This document shows, in pieces, positions 1 to 16,818 of a stretch of 64,000 bases of DNA. The position numbers were made by a program, and so were the translations under genes. Within the stretch, counting starts at the first letter, position 1; the number at the start of each line of letters is the position of its first letter. A model generated the notes under the pieces. It saw only the letters and a list, made by a program, of their open reading frames with translations. It made no database searches and was not told the DNA's origin. Origin of the DNA: Powellomyces hirtus (taxonomy: Eukaryota; Chytridiomycota; Chytridiomycetes; Spizellomycetales; Powellomycetaceae); NCBI GenBank assembly GCA_025526995.1, contig JAHLKG010000010.1, positions 868,001 through 932,000 on the forward strand, in the 5' to 3' direction.

Positions 1-3000
1 ATGTGTTCCTGTTGCATCAAGGAGCTGTCATTAGCCGTACGAAATATCAACTATTCAACCGCACTTGATCATACCAGTCGAAGTCCAAACTCGGATGGTA
101 CCGTCTTTCGACGCTGTGAGGATGACATTGTGGACGTTGGCATAGTTGACGCTATTGACGGGGGCATCAGTGAATTCGTTTGCTACGTATCCTATGCACC
201 CATATTACCTGGATATACTCTGTAGATGGGCTCGCCAGGTATTTTTCATGATGCACACGGATTCCAGGTTCTCCGTTATCAGATTGTTGACGTTGATAGC
301 AAACACCTATTTGAGCGGTTGAGGATTCGGTATTCACAGAGTTTTGATCTCACGGGCCTTACATACCCTAACGTGACCTTTGGACCCGCCCACTATCAGC
401 AGATTTCCATCCGAGCTGATAGCCATGGTCGCCAGTCCCTCGTCTTTCGTTACCTGGCAGTTCATCTCTCGCGGACATTCTCAATACGTTTCTCGTGAAG
501 GCAATGTACCGCTGCCCTTACACATACCTCGTATAACATGGTACCGTCGTACGTATCCCAGAATCTCAGGCACCCGTCAGCGTGACAAGATACGAGCGGG
601 CCAATGCGGCTCATCCGTTTGTCGGTGGTGGGCAGGAAGATGATCTTTTCGATGGGTTTTTCTTCTTTGCTTCGTAAGTCAAGGAACGGCTCGCTTAGTG
701 TCATTTTCATGTAGCCTGATGGGTGTGATTTAGTAACGACGGTTTTTGACAGCGGTAGGTAGGTAGAGTAAAATGACGCTTTCGTACCAGATTCCAAACT
801 CCAGATTACAATGATTCCGTCAACACTGCTTGTTGCGAGCATACTCGGAGGTCGGAACGCCACGGAGGAAATATCATCTTGATGGCTAGTGTTATGAGAT
901 CGTAAATGCCATTGCACATACAGTGGATGTGCAACTGTCAAGCGAGATGCTTACCCTTTATGAGCGGTCGAGCCAGTCCCTTGCATGATCCTCACGGGCT
1001 TTGCTTCAAAGTGACCCGGATCATCGAGGAATATCATGACTTTTCTATCCCACCCGACTGCAACGATGAAACGATTTGCTCCCTAAAAATTGAAGAAGAT
1101 TGAGCATGGCCGTTATGTGACCAGGTAGAAGTTTTAGTGTACCATCTCAACGTAAAGCACGTCCGTCGCTTCGGTGGTATTGTCCTTCATCATCTTTCGC
1201 AAAATTTGGCCGTTGTTGAAGTTCCACATCTTAAACCCCAGATTTGTTTAGTCGCAAGCGTATATAGAAGGGAATGGTGGTGCGATACGTACTTTGATGA
1301 TACCATCTCGGCTTCCAGTGATTAGTCGGCGTCCAGAGCGGTCAAAGCACATGGCTGTGATTTCCAATTTCTGTGAATTTAAGATGTAGGGGGTTAGCCG
1401 ATAACAAGAAGGCAAGGCGACTCTTTCAAAGACTACGTACGCCGTGGGCATTGTGGAAAGAGAAGGCTCTTTCTCCTGAGGCAAGATCCCAGATGCAAAC
1501 TGTGCCATCCTGAGCTCCGCTCACGACCTGTGTGGGGTCCAGATTAGTTTCTCGCACATAACCTTGCGTAGAATATGCATGGTGGTTACCTGATGAAAGT
1601 TTTCGTTGAACATAGCAGCAACAACACCTGCATTGTGGCTCCGCGATAGCGCATGTTTGAATGTTTTATAAAGCTGAAAATGTCGTTAGTGTGTATGCTC
1701 GTCTCATAGTGCTCTAGAGACTTTTGACGTACCGGCCACGTTTGCAGCTTGTCACTCCCGAGCACCAATTGCCCATTGACTTGATCAAAAAAGATGACCG
1801 AGATGAGCTCGTCTACTTTCTGAGGTACCTTCTCGGCAAGAGTCTGCAAACAATTCAAACTGCGGGCGTTCCACACTTTGATCACCTAATGGAACGGAAT
1901 GTCAATGTTCCAATTATTTATCAACCCACGGATTAAATATATACGCACCCTGTCTTCCGACAAGCTAATGATGTGACCCTCATCATGATTGATGCTAATG
2001 TTGACAATCGCCGCGCTATGGCCATGAAGCGTTCCTGCAGGTTTGGACAGAACGTACGGATTCCAAAGGCGACTGTGGTAGGAAACAAAAGGAAAGTCAC
2101 GTCCTAGCGGGTGTGAGATGGCGTTTTGTGCACGTTGAGGAAGCACGTAGACGTACATGATCTTATCCCGTCCGCCCGTCACTAAGAAACTGGGTCGTCG
2201 ACAGAACTCAAAGCATTTGATGCCTTTCGGGACGTTGACGTAACGGATGCTTTTGCGTTCGAGGTCGCCGATAATTAACGATCGCACGCTTTCGGGCGCA
2301 CAGGAAATGAAGGCGTTGATTTCGGGGTAGTATTGGACTTTGACGACCCAGTCATTGTGGATCTTTCTCTATGAAGGCCGCATAATGTGAGAAACGGAGT
2401 CTTGGCTGCGTTTACAGGGCGCGTTTGCTCTGTACCCGAGAGAAGGACGCGTTGTATTTCTTCAGACTCTCTCTCCGGCTCAGTTTTGCCGGTGTCAGTT
2501 CTTCGCCTCCTTCGTTTTCGGTAATGAACTTTCGCGTGAATGTCAAGACGTTCACGTATCCGCCATCATCGCCGAATAAGATAAAGTCTCTTTCTTCGTC
2601 CATATGTCCTATACAATGGGATTCTTCCATGAGTAGCAGTTTGGGATCATAGATGAGGGAAAGTGACGAACCTCCATACGCGAGACACAACGGGCTGTTT
2701 TCTAGCTGGCCCAAAGTGATGATGAGTCGTGGCTTTATGGACATGATGTCGTAGACGCAAAAGCTGAAGACATTGCATATCAACACGCTGTCAAACCGAA
2801 ATTTTTAATTCAATGCTTTCTTACTGTCTGTCATCGGTGATGGTAACCAATCGATTGTGATCCGTCAGGTACAGCGAGTCCGAGACCCACGAGACTCGAC
2901 TGAAATCCTTAGCCGGAATAACTCGCTGGAGCTTCAAATTCTGCGCCCAAAAGCACACGGTGCCATCTCGGCTGACACTGATATATTTCCGCTCTTTCGG

Positions 3001-3693
3001 TATATAATCAATCCGCCGTATCGTTTCCTTATGCGGTGAATTAAACAGCTTCTTGATGCGTTCATCGAAGATACTGTGCTAGGGATGTATGTCACCGTCA
3101 TGAGGTGCGAGTGTCGAAACGAAAATGGATACTGGGCAAGTTTACCGCTTCACTGTTGTCGAGAGCCCCCGTCATCATGTAGGTTGAGAATTCGTCCCAG
3201 TCCACTGATCCGTCTGAGTTGGCGTCGATTTTCATGAAGAGCATCGTCATTTGATCATATGTCAGGTTTCCGCCAACAACTTGGCCAAAGACTTCGCGAA
3301 ACTGATGAATCCAGTTGGTGAGGTTCCTATGATTTCGGCGGTTTGATTGCTGCATCGTACCTTGTCGATATCGAATCCGGTACTTCCGTCTTCGTTCTCG
3401 TGGCTTTGGAACAGAACCATCAACTGTTCGAAATGGTTCATGTTCATATATTGCTGAACATCAACATTCATCCCACTTCTATTCGGCTAGACATCTTAGG
3501 TTTAAGGCTTGCATGATAGTCATGGAGGCCATCACATACTTGTCTTTTGTTGCTGTTCCCGCTGCTTCGCCAACGCTCTCCGACGCTGGGTTGCAGGAGA
3601 AAAGTAAGTAAGTGGCAAACGCTTATGCATGATACTGTCACAGGCAGTACCTGTGCCCGCAGAGTTGCCTCTCGTGGCATTTGTGTTCTCCAT
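1..3693 (-). CDS. EF-hand plus WD40-repeat protein (WDR49/WDR64-like), partial
   Basis: Minus-strand, multi-exon gene whose 3' end lies outside the window. The first in-frame ATG of the N-terminal exon is at 3693; the open frame extends to 3777 but only from a TTG. After a low-complexity N-terminus the exons near 3,100-3,480 encode an EF-hand region with a canonical calcium loop (DANSDGSVDWDE). The exons from about 2,790 down to 1 encode many WD40-type blades, for example around 2,412-2,786, 1,886-2,287 and 462-941. EF-hands followed by a long WD40 array is the arrangement of WDR49/WDR64 proteins, which are associated with ciliated cells; a flagellar role is inference. Exon borders were not resolved one by one. 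It diverges from the next gene across about 100-160 bp, suggesting a shared bidirectional promoter. Confidence 0.75.
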
Positions 3694-3785
3694 TGTATGT
3701 GCGATTATGTGTGGTAGCTCTATCGTTGTGCGACGGTTATTGGTGGCAAAACTTTTGACTCTCCATAGATCTCTCAAATGACAGT

Positions 3786-6029
3786 ATGTGGCTGCTTACG
3801 CGGTTGAAGCGCGCCCGTCATTTTCCAACTTTTGCCCAATCTGTCAAAAAACTGACAATGGGAGATGGACTGCTGAGCTCTCCTTACTTGAGGTCATCCC
3901 GATCCGCACCCAAATATGGAGCCAGTCTGAAAGGCACAACAAGGGGTTCTCCTGCTGCTGGAGCCTCCGCCTTGGAGAGAGCACATGCTTTCTTGCGCGG
4001 AGATAGTTCCTCTCTAGCTGGAGGCCAGCCCTCCCCTGCTACGTCAAAACACGCCTCCCTTCGCAAAGCTCTGAAACTACCGCCAGACAGCAGTGACGCG
4101 GATTCTCAGCAAGATGAAGATGCGGGGACGGATTCTGCGGATGAGCTTCAGGAGTACCTATCTAAGCTTGCCAAGAAAAAGGTATCCGACAAGGGGTCAG
4201 CGCGGAACACACCAACTAGGGTTGCATCACCACCGCCCCGAGCATCTCCCAGACCGTCTAAGTCTGCGTATTTAAAGAGACCAGTCACTGCTCCGGCAGC
4301 ACAGGCGGCACATAGGATACCGTCAGTAAAAGTTTCGGGGCCTAGCAAATTGACCGAGAACATCGCTCCGAGCACTCCATCCCTGCTCCGAATGAAATCC
4401 TTCTCTCGCCTCAAATCCCGCGCGGAACTTCAGTCCGAAAGTGGTGGAGAAGAAGATCTTAAGACAGATGACAGCTCCATTGGCAGTGACTTTGAGAGCT
4501 TTCTGAAGAGTCCTGAAAAACGTTCTGGCATGCCGGCGAGGGAGCAGACTACCAGCACCAGCGCGCCCACTCGCCTGGCGTTTGCAGAGCGGAGCGGGAC
4601 TCCCAGCCCTCGTATAGAGTTGCCGAAACCCAAGTCACAAACCTCGCTTCTCAGCCATCAAGCGAGTGCGAAAGCGTCTCCTCGCATCCAGTCTCCCTTG
4701 ACGTCTGGGATTACGGGTGATTATTTCGGCGGTGTTAACCGGCTCAAAGATCTGGCAGTGTCCGCGGGTCAAAACGATGGGGCACACCTGCTGCCATCCT
4801 CACGTGCGGCAACTCCAGCAGTGCCTGAAGAGGTGGACCGGGAGAGTTCAGGGCAACAAAGTGAACCGGATGAGCAATCACAGAGCACGCTGCCAACTGA
4901 GGTTCCTGGGGTCCATAAAGCACCAGCATCAGGATTATCCAATAGGGAACAATCCAATTCTGTAGAAAGCATGACGCCGAAAGTCCATTCCCGTAAACCA
5001 TCTCTATCGCGGACGCCACGGCACTCTGTCAGTGGTGGGCATAGCAAATTCTTGACCGTCGCAGATCTTGGTGAGACAAACGTCAACACCAAGACACATC
5101 GGCCCGCAAGCCCATCGCGCACCACAGCAAGGGTACATCCGGAAGACACCAATGCCCTCCCTTCATCTGGAAGACGACCCGTTTCCCCGCAAGCCTCGCC
5201 ATTGTTTACTCCTTCCGACTCGCATCCTGCTCCCAATGGTCACCCAGCATCCTTCCAATATCCGCAGCATTATCAAATGCCACAGCAGTTACAGCAACCA
5301 GGACCTCCTGCCGTACCACCAAACCATAGCAATCAAGGGCCAAATAATCAATACCTTTTCCCGCCGGGCTATCCATTCTATTCGTTTCCAGTGCAATACT
5401 CCTATCCACCACCTCCTCCACCGTATCCTGCATGGGGTCCGTCGCCATATCAAGCGAAACATACGTGCAGCAGGTGCGAAAGCTCTTCCGAGACACGGTC
5501 TGAGACACGGTCTGAGACATCTGAGCAGAAAAGAGAACGCAGACACCGACGGAAAAAAGAACATCGTGAAAAGGCAACGGGCGAGCACAAACGGAAAAGC
5601 CAGAGAAGATCAAAACATCGATCGCATGATGTCCCTTTCGACGCGCTTCCAGTGCCACCATCCATTCCACTCGGTAAGTCTAGCTCCTTTGTAGTTCACA
5701 ATGTGAGGCGTGCTCATCGCATTCTAACTCCTGTAGATCCCAATCTCGCATTTCTGCATAGTTTGATGTCGAACCATTTAGCGTATATCAAATCGTTTGT
5801 CGGGGCCCACTTTGCAGCCGCCGACGCTGTCGAGGGGCACAAGCGGAGGTACGTGACGCTGCAGGATACGAAACAGGTAGGGGTATTTCGAGACAGCTAC
5901 AAATGTTAGGCAGGTCTCAATCTGCTCACCCATCTGTCTAACTTCTAGTACCTCGAGGAGCACAAGAGAAAAATCATGACAATGGAAGAAGCTATAAAGA
6001 AGGTTGAGGAGGAAGATGGCCCAATCTGA
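3786..6029 (+). CDS. Disordered protein with C19orf44/DUF4614-like C-terminus
   Basis: Three exons: 3786-5673, 5737-5876 and 5949-6029. The introns are 5674-5736 (63 nt, in frame, branch-like CTAAC before the acceptor) and 5877-5948. Most of the roughly 710-residue product is low complexity: Ser/Pro-rich, then a Pro/Tyr-rich stretch near residues 490-560, then an Arg/Lys/His/Glu-rich segment. The conserved-looking part is the last 70 residues, where a helical segment is followed by YVTLQDTKQ and, after the second intron, YLEEHKRKIMTMEEAIKKVE. From memory this matches the C-terminal pattern of C19orf44 (DUF4614), a family without a defined function. The start is ambiguous: ATG 3786 gives a short basic leader, and the in-frame ATG at 3858 (MGDGLLSSPYL) is an equally plausible start. 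Confidence 0.65.
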
Positions 6030-6273
6030 CACATTTGGTCCATCCAATCTGGAGTTTCTGCAATAGTTTCTATGATCCAAAGTGTGTAACTAAGTCTTTG
6101 TGATTTTCGCAAATGGGATTGACAGTAAAGAAGGAAAATGGTTGGAGAAGTATGATATATTCAACCATCAAGACCAAAACGTAATAGGTCTGATGACCTT
6201 CGCCACAAGCGGCGGGAAATAAGTATGTACAGAAAGTGAAGCGGGCAGTAGTGAAACACATTGGGCTGTGAAT

Positions 6274-6624
6274 CTACCGAGCGCCTTCGGTGCAGATGTC
6301 CTGGACTTGTATTGTCGGATCAGCGAAAGCGACGGTTGGCACGTCTTCGATAAGTCCTTCGCTTTCCACTCGTATTCTCGTCTGGGCACCCGTTCTGACA
6401 CCCCATGGGTATCGAGGTGCCGGTTCAGCAGCTGCCGCCACCTGAGCGGGGCGTACTGAGGCGAGGACGTCGGCGGCTGACACGATTCGGGGCTGACCTG
6501 GCTTGGAGTCGGAGGTGTTGAGGAGAGTTGCTGAGACCATTGTTGCGTTGTGGTGGAGAATAGATAAGGGAGTTGCGGGTGGTCTTTGCACGGAGGAGTT
6601 TAGTATGATTTTGCCCAAAGACAT
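6274..6624 (-). CDS. Small hypothetical protein, possibly 5' exon of a longer gene
   Basis: ATG-initiated 116-codon frame on the minus strand in the 1.4-kb gap between the DUF4614-like gene and kinesin-5. The product is Ala/Pro/Val-rich with no motif I recognise. The frame ends in a TAG that overlaps a possible splice donor (GTAGAT), so it may be the first exon of a spliced gene reaching toward 6,030. It could also be chance. The rest of 6,030-7,438 holds only T-rich and GTTT-rich low-complexity sequence and the presumed kinesin promoter. Confidence 0.3.
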   Translation of the reverse strand: MSLGKIILNSSVQRPPATPLSILHHNATMVSATLLNTSDSKPGQPRIVSAADVLASVRPAQVAAAAEPAPRYPWGVRTGAQTRIRVESEGLIEDVPTVAFADPTIQVQDICTEGAR

Positions 6625-7438
6625 GTGGAGTTCAGATCATGGAAGTTGTTTGTTGGACGGGGGGGAAACCAACATGGCGTTGTCTATTTAACTTTTTTTT
6701 TTCCCAAACCGGCCAGCAGTTTGTGTTTTTGACAAGCGACAGAATTGAGTGACGTCTGTTTGCACCGTAAACCTGGTTCTCGGTATCAATATGTTACCAG
6801 CATGATGTCATCAACCCAACCGTCGTACTGTATTTATCCATTCATTTGACAGTCACGTGGACTGTTACTGATGACGGCCGGAGCGACTGACCTCTTTTGT
6901 TTTTGAGTTACGGGTTCACTTTCATAGAATATGCGGTAGCCACTGGCGTTTGTTTGTTTGTTGGTTTGCTTGTTTGTTTCCACAAAGGTTTATGGGGGCT
7001 TGTTCTCTGTCGACACTGGCAGGTGGTATTACGTAGTAGTTTCTAGCAAGACAGGCGCTCCTCTTGTCACCTTGCATTGTCGCTGTTTCTGTCCCGCTGA
7101 GCACCATTATGCTTGCAAAACGGAAATCGTTTTCGCACACGGATTGGGGCGTTCAAGAACAACAATCAATTTGCTGCCTGCCTTGGCCTTTGGATGCTCT
7201 TGGATAACTTTTCGCAGGTGGCGCAGCTTTTGATAAAGAGTCCGAAACCGCGGACAATGAATAACGCGCAAGTGTTCATGCGACCGGGCTGGAAGGTGAA
7301 CCGACAGTAGGAGGCCGTCCCAAGACTACTACAAAAGCATCGTCTTTCTCACAAGCGATAACAAACGCAAAGGAGAGCAGTCTGTGTTCATCAGAACTTT
7401 AAAAACAGGACCTGCCAGCTTTTCCGGTTCCCCTTTGA

Positions 7439-12045
<4,607 letters not shown>

Positions 12046-12302
12046 ACAGAAAACAAACATTTCGTATAGACACCATACGTTTCGTTGTGTGTTTCAGAGA
12101 AATATGTATCTATTTAAATCATGATTGGGGAATATATGTACAGCAGTCGGGGGCTGCAACAGGTTAAGTAGGGGGTATGTATGCATGTGTATATATATAT
12201 ATATGGTACAGTTGAATGCCAGGAGGGCTTCGATTGTGGTCTTTTGCATGTCTTGAGGGATGCGGAGAATCCATCTTGATGATGCTGTTGGGAGTCTTCC
12301 GA

Positions 12303-13718
12303 CTAGGCGCAAGTCGGGGTTGAATTTTGGGGTTGGGCCTCTTCAGGCACGGTGGGGTCATATTTGCTAGACGGGTAAATTCGATGTCTGAAAGAGCGGA
12401 TATGGGCTTCCGTGTATCCATCCAGCAAAGCCTGTTCGATCCGCTTGTCAAGGCGGTCTCTGCCCGGAGTCTCAGAACGGCCAGGACCATCCGTTCCATC
12501 TTGGTCGCCGTACTCGTCATCAACGTCCGTGTCTCCTTCTCCATCCGGGTCTTCACCCGCGTCTTCGACTTGGCCCGCATGCAGTCTGGCAATGTGCAGT
12601 TTGGCTTTCTGAATGCGTTGGTCAATCTTGTGTCGCTTGCGGGCCGCGTGCGCAAAGGCGGGTGGGACGAGACTTCGTTTCAGCTTGTTGGTCGTGACAG
12701 ATTCAGTGGGCAAAGACGGGCTGAGGGTGTCCAAAGAGGAGAGTGAAGGCGCGGATGCTGATGATGATGGGTCCGACTCGTCATGTTCCCGAGCGAGTGC
12801 CAAGAGGAGCTCGGGGAGAGTTTTGTAGAAAACGGCGGCCTTCTTAGAGAGGTCGCCAAGAAAGGGGAACGCTTCAGAACATTTGACCAGCATCTCCTTC
12901 AGTTCCTTGTAGCGCCAGGCGAGATTGCGGCGTCCGGCACCAATGATGCCGGCAATTTCGCGGTGGACGGGCTCCCCGGCCTTTTTGCGCATCTGAGCTT
13001 CGTACGAAAGACAGAACGCTGCGCCTTCGAGGGCGCCCGCGAATCGGCCAATCTCGAGCGAGGCGCGTTTGGCAAAGATTAATATGAGATGGCCGTCTCG
13101 ATAGAGATGTTCTGAGCGTTCTTTGGAAGGTGGTCCCCCGTACGTGAATTCTTCGCACAGCCGGGGGAGGTAGGTGTCGAGTTCGTACGTGGCGGGTGCA
13201 GGGCTTGGGAATGTCACTCTCGGGCCATCTGAGCGAAACTTTCGAATCTCGTTCAAACCCTTCAGCAGCTCACCCTTGTCGATATCAAACTCTCTCAATA
13301 GATCGGGCACGTACACCACCGCACTTTGCGCACGTGCGACAGTCAATGTACACGCCGCTATTCTCCGCCGCTTGCAATTGCCTGCAACGCGCATCCCACT
13401 GTGGGTCGCCCAGAACATGTCCAACACCTGCGCTCGGAACGTGTATAGCTTCAGAGCCGTGAGCACGTCCAGGACGTACGTGTGGGTGGTAAATGTATCA
13501 CTTCGCAGTTCGTCGGGGTTCTTGGTCAACACATAACGCCCCGGTTCGCTGCGAACCTCCGCCCGGCGATCGACCCGGTGTTCGGGATACCACTCATCGT
13601 GCAGGTTGGCGCTGCTTTCCCAGGCTGCGACAAAGAGGTGTCCGCAACTGGTGCAGACAACAGTGCCGGTGCGGTCGCCGGTGTCTTCCGGTGAAGGGGA
13701 ACTGCAGCAGGGTTCCAT
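12303..13718 (-). CDS. Divergent TFIIB-fold (TFIIB/BRF-like) protein
   Basis: Single exon, 471 residues, ATG at 13718. The N-terminus resembles a TFIIB-type zinc ribbon: Cys residues at positions 4-5, then VVCTSCGHLF. The first knuckle is CC rather than the usual CxxC. Two cyclin-like helical regions follow: around residues 70-160 (with CKRRRIAACTLTVARAQ, a match to the RIAAACLYIACR pattern of cyclin repeats) and around 190-300 (with REIAGIIGAGRRNLAWRYKE). The tail is acidic and Ser-rich. TFIIB-family proteins recruit RNA polymerases to promoters. Which paralogue this is (BRF2-like, or a fungal-specific TFIIB-related protein) cannot be decided here. It converges on kinesin-5 with about 257 bp between, including a short AT-dinucleotide run near 12,190-12,205. 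Confidence 0.6.
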   Translation of the reverse strand: MEPCCSSPSPEDTGDRTGTVVCTSCGHLFVAAWESSANLHDEWYPEHRVDRRAEVRSEPGRYVLTKNPDELRSDTFTTHTYVLDVLTALKLYTFRAQVLDMFWATHSGMRVAGNCKRRRIAACTLTVARAQSAVVYVPDLLREFDIDKGELLKGLNEIRKFRSDGPRVTFPSPAPATYELDTYLPRLCEEFTYGGPPSKERSEHLYRDGHLILIFAKRASLEIGRFAGALEGAAFCLSYEAQMRKKAGEPVHREIAGIIGAGRRNLAWRYKELKEMLVKCSEAFPFLGDLSKKAAVFYKTLPELLLALAREHDESDPSSSASAPSLSSLDTLSPSLPTESVTTNKLKRSLVPPAFAHAARKRHKIDQRIQKAKLHIARLHAGQVEDAGEDPDGEGDTDVDDEYGDQDGTDGPGRSETPGRDRLDKRIEQALLDGYTEAHIRSFRHRIYPSSKYDPTVPEEAQPQNSTPTCA

Positions 13719-14114
13719 TTTCTGTGACTATCGATGGGGAAGGAAAACTTGGAATAATCCGGCCTCGTGTTGTAGACAACGGGGTAGAGAGGGAAAGTGC
13801 CCACCCCGCTTCAACCCTGGGGAGCACAGTGTCAACCGTGCCTAACTACTGGTGGGTATATGTACGCTAACTAGTGATGTTGTTGTGTTGTTGTGTGTAA
13901 TGAATGGCGATCACCGCGCTGAACTGCGGGCAATAGTTTGATGGGAACTTTGCACATGGGTTTGTGTCGCTTGCATAAACAGGCCCATGTGACTAAATCT
14001 GTAATTCTCACGCGAAGACTTCCGAATTTCCCAAATTGACAAATCTGCTTGTTCTTTCAGTTGCTCCTAATTTGCCTCATCTGCATACACATCAACCCAC
14101 ATAACGCACACGTC
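13719..14114. promoter_or_regulatory. Divergent promoter region, TFIIB-like gene / thiolase
   Basis: 396 bp between two divergent start codons. It contains TTG/GTT-rich and pyrimidine-rich stretches just upstream of the thiolase ATG. I see no ORF, RNA gene or specific operator. Confidence 0.4.
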
Positions 14115-15700
14115 ATGTCCGCAAGACTCGCAAAGAACATTTACATTGGTATGTTGGCAGTCGTTCATCGTTTTTCTGAGGGAGCATTGGGTCCCTAAAA
14201 CGTGCGTTGCTTTCATTCTCTCGTAACTAGTTGCTGCTAAGCGAACAGTAAGTCATAGAAGCCTTTGAATTGTTTATTGTTGTGTCCTACTTTGCTGATG
14301 AACATGTGTTATTCCACAGCCGTTTGGTGCGTTCGGAGGAAAGCTCGCCGGCTTTTCCGCCACTGAGCTTGGAGGTCTCGCGTCCATTGCGGCCGTGAAG
14401 GAACTCGGCTCGGGTGTCAACGTCGACTCTGTCATTTACGGAAACGTTCTCCAAACCTCTGCCGGTATGTGAACGTTGTTCGGGTGTAAACTTTTTCTCA
14501 GTTAGCCGACGTCCTGCAATTTTTAAGATGCCGCCTATCTCGCCCGCCACGTCGGCCACCGCGCGAAACTGCCCATTGAATCTCCTGCCCTCACCATCAA
14601 CCGTCTGTGTGGATCCGGTTTCCAGTCCGTCATCAACGGTGCTCAGGAGATTCTGTTGGGAGAGGCTGAGGTAGTGCTGACAGGAGGAACGGAGAGCATG
14701 TCTCAGGCTCCTTACGCCGTCCGTGGTATCCGCTCCGGAACTAGATACGGTGTCGAGTAAGTTGATTATTAATCCTTATTCGCTTATTGGAAAAGTGAGG
14801 CTAATGAGCAACGCCTTGCCGCTCGCTACTAGCATCAAGATGGAGGACACCCTTGCGGCCGCTTTGGTTGACAGCTACCCTGAGCGCGTCCCTATGGGCA
14901 TCACGGGCGAGAACCTCGCCAAGATGTACAAGGTCACCCGACAAGACTGCGATGAGTTTGCTCTGCAATCGCAGCAGCGATGGGCCAAGGCCAATGCGGC
15001 CGGCGTTTTCGATGCTGAAATCGCCCCCGTTGAAATCAAGACGCGAAAGGGCACCGAGACCTTCACCACCGATGAGCACCCGCGACCCCAGACCACGATG
15101 GAGACCCTCGGGAAGCTGCCGTCGGTTTTCATCAAGGGAACCGGAACAGTTACCGCTGGGTACGTATATCTTCTCCAGCTCTGTGTAGCCTCACATCTTT
15201 GGTCACCGCTTGCATGTGCTGACTTTGTGAATCTCTCTCCCCATTCTTGCAGAAACGCTTCCGGTATCTGTGACGGAGCCGCGTCCCTGATTGTTGCGAG
15301 CGAGGACTCTGTCAAGAGGAACAATCTGAAGCCCCTTGCTCGCCTCGTCAGCTGGGCCTACACGGGTGTCGACCCCAACATCATGGGTATCGGCCCGGTC
15401 AGTGCCGTCAACGCGGCTTTGAAAAAGGCCGGTCTGACTCTCAAGGACATGGACATTATTGAGCTGAACGAGGCGTTTGCTGCTCAGTTTATTGCCGTTG
15501 AGCGTGAGCTTGGCCTCGACCGCGCAAAGACCAACATGAGCGGCGGTGCCATTGCCCTGGGTCACCCGCTCGGAGCGTCCGGTGCGCGTATCACTGCCCA
15601 CTTGGCCCACCAGCTGCAGCGCACAAAAGCGCGTTACGCCCTGGGAACCGCTTGCATTGGAGGAGGTCAAGGAATTGCTCTGATCTTGGAGCGTGCTTAG
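14115..15700 (+). CDS. Mitochondrial-type 3-ketoacyl-CoA thiolase (ACAA2-like)
   Basis: Six exons: 14115-14148, 14231-14247, 14320-14464, 14528-14756, 14833-15159 and 15253-15700, all GT-AG. Exon 2 is a 17-nt microexon coding inside IYIVAAKRTPFG. Family residues are present: nucleophilic Cys in NRLCGSGFQS, NEAFA, GHPLG, and the second Cys in ACIGGGQG. The pattern IMGIGPVSAVNAALKKAG with NASGICDGAA matches mitochondrial ACAA2 better than peroxisomal thiolases or cytosolic acetoacetyl-CoA thiolase, from memory of the family. It catalyses thiolytic cleavage of 3-ketoacyl-CoA in fatty-acid beta-oxidation. The N-terminus is basic (MSARLAKN) and could act as an uncleaved mitochondrial signal; no PTS1 is seen. 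Confidence 0.93.
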
Positions 15701-16245
15701 AAGAATATGAATCATTTTGATCTCCAGCTTTTTATTTTTAAATCACAGGTTAGCTTGATAGCACCCAGGCGTTGCACTTTTCCACAACTATCATATAATG
15801 TATTTGATTATGATATGATGGGCATAGCACAATTCACGTGTCGATTGCTTTGATTCCCTTTTTTTATTTCCTTTCACCCCTTCAGATGCGTTGCGACTAG
15901 ACACAAGAAATACAACTATATACCCCGCTTCGATAGAGCAGAGACGAGAGACGAAGGGAAGGAAAGATAGCTATACATACAGAGATAACCATTGCAGTGG
16001 GGGGGAAGGACAGATATGAAAGATGCATAGTGTGAATTTGCCGCTATCGCTGAGCAGAGGGGCAAACTTGTGGGGGTTGTGGCGGTGATTCCGCGAGCTA
16101 GTGTCTTCCACGGGATGGGGGAAAACAGACCGGAACAGGTATCTCGAGAAGATGACTTTTGGGGGGCGAGCGTGTCAGTCCCCCGCTGATGTGGATTTTT
16201 TTGATGCTTTTTCGTTTTTTTCGTCTATTTACAGACTTTCCAGAC
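15701..16245. other. Convergent intergenic region, thiolase / ISU
   Basis: Contains the 3' ends of two convergent genes, with A/T-rich stretches near 15,720-15,870 fit for 3' processing, purine-rich and G-rich low-complexity sequence. I see no gene; an open frame at 16,098-16,328 (-) has no family signal. Confidence 0.5.
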
Positions 16246-16818
16246 TTAGGCGGCGAGGGGCTTAAGACCTCTGGCAGCCCGTTTTGCTTGCCAGTCTTTG
16301 ACGGCGGATTTGATGGCGTCCTCGGCAAGCACTAGAGCAGGAAAGAATGAGACGTGAGGTTAGAACCCAGGATTGTTAACAGGGAACGCATTGGTAGGCA
16401 TACTTGAGCAATGAAGCTTGACAGGCGGCAACGACAACTCCTTTGCGATTTCCGTGTTTTTGATCTTTGCAGCATCCCAAACCTTCAAGCCCTTGATTTT
16501 CTCGGTGGCCAAGGAACTGCTCGCGATTGCGGATCCACAGCCAAACGTCTTGAACTTGACCTGCTGGATCTCGCCCGTGACTTCGTCGACCATAATCTGG
16601 AGCTTCATGACGTCGCCGCACGCGGGGGCGCCGACGAGACCCGTGCCGACGTTGGGGTCGCTTTTGAGCAGGGAGCCGACATTGCGCGGGCGTTCGTAGT
16701 GGTCGATTACTTTTTCGTGGTAGGAGCGCACATGGGGTGGTGTTGGTCGCAGGGTGCGGGCGGCAGCGGCGGCGGCAGTGGATGTGCGCAGAGTGGATTT
16801 GAGTGTTGTGAGAAACAT
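16246..16818 (-). CDS. Mitochondrial Fe-S cluster assembly scaffold ISU/ISCU
   Basis: Two exons: 16818-16404 and 16331-16246, with a 72-nt intron between; the product is 166 residues. An Ala/Arg/Thr-rich presequence typical of mitochondrial import precedes YHEKVIDHYERPRNVGSL. The three cluster-ligand cysteines are all present: PACGDVMKL, TFGCGSAIASSS and, across the splice junction, LHCSMLAEDA. The Hsp70-binding motif LPPVK is intact and the end is RAARGLKPLAA. ISU receives sulfur from Nfs1/Isd11 and builds [2Fe-2S] clusters in the matrix. The length matches ISCU orthologues. The gene is divergent from the DNAJC3-like gene. Confidence 0.95.

Noticed and set aside
16098..16328. Minus-strand ORF overlapping the ISU last exon
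   Set aside because: Out of frame with ISU, Lys/Pro-rich shadow of UTR and exon sequence.
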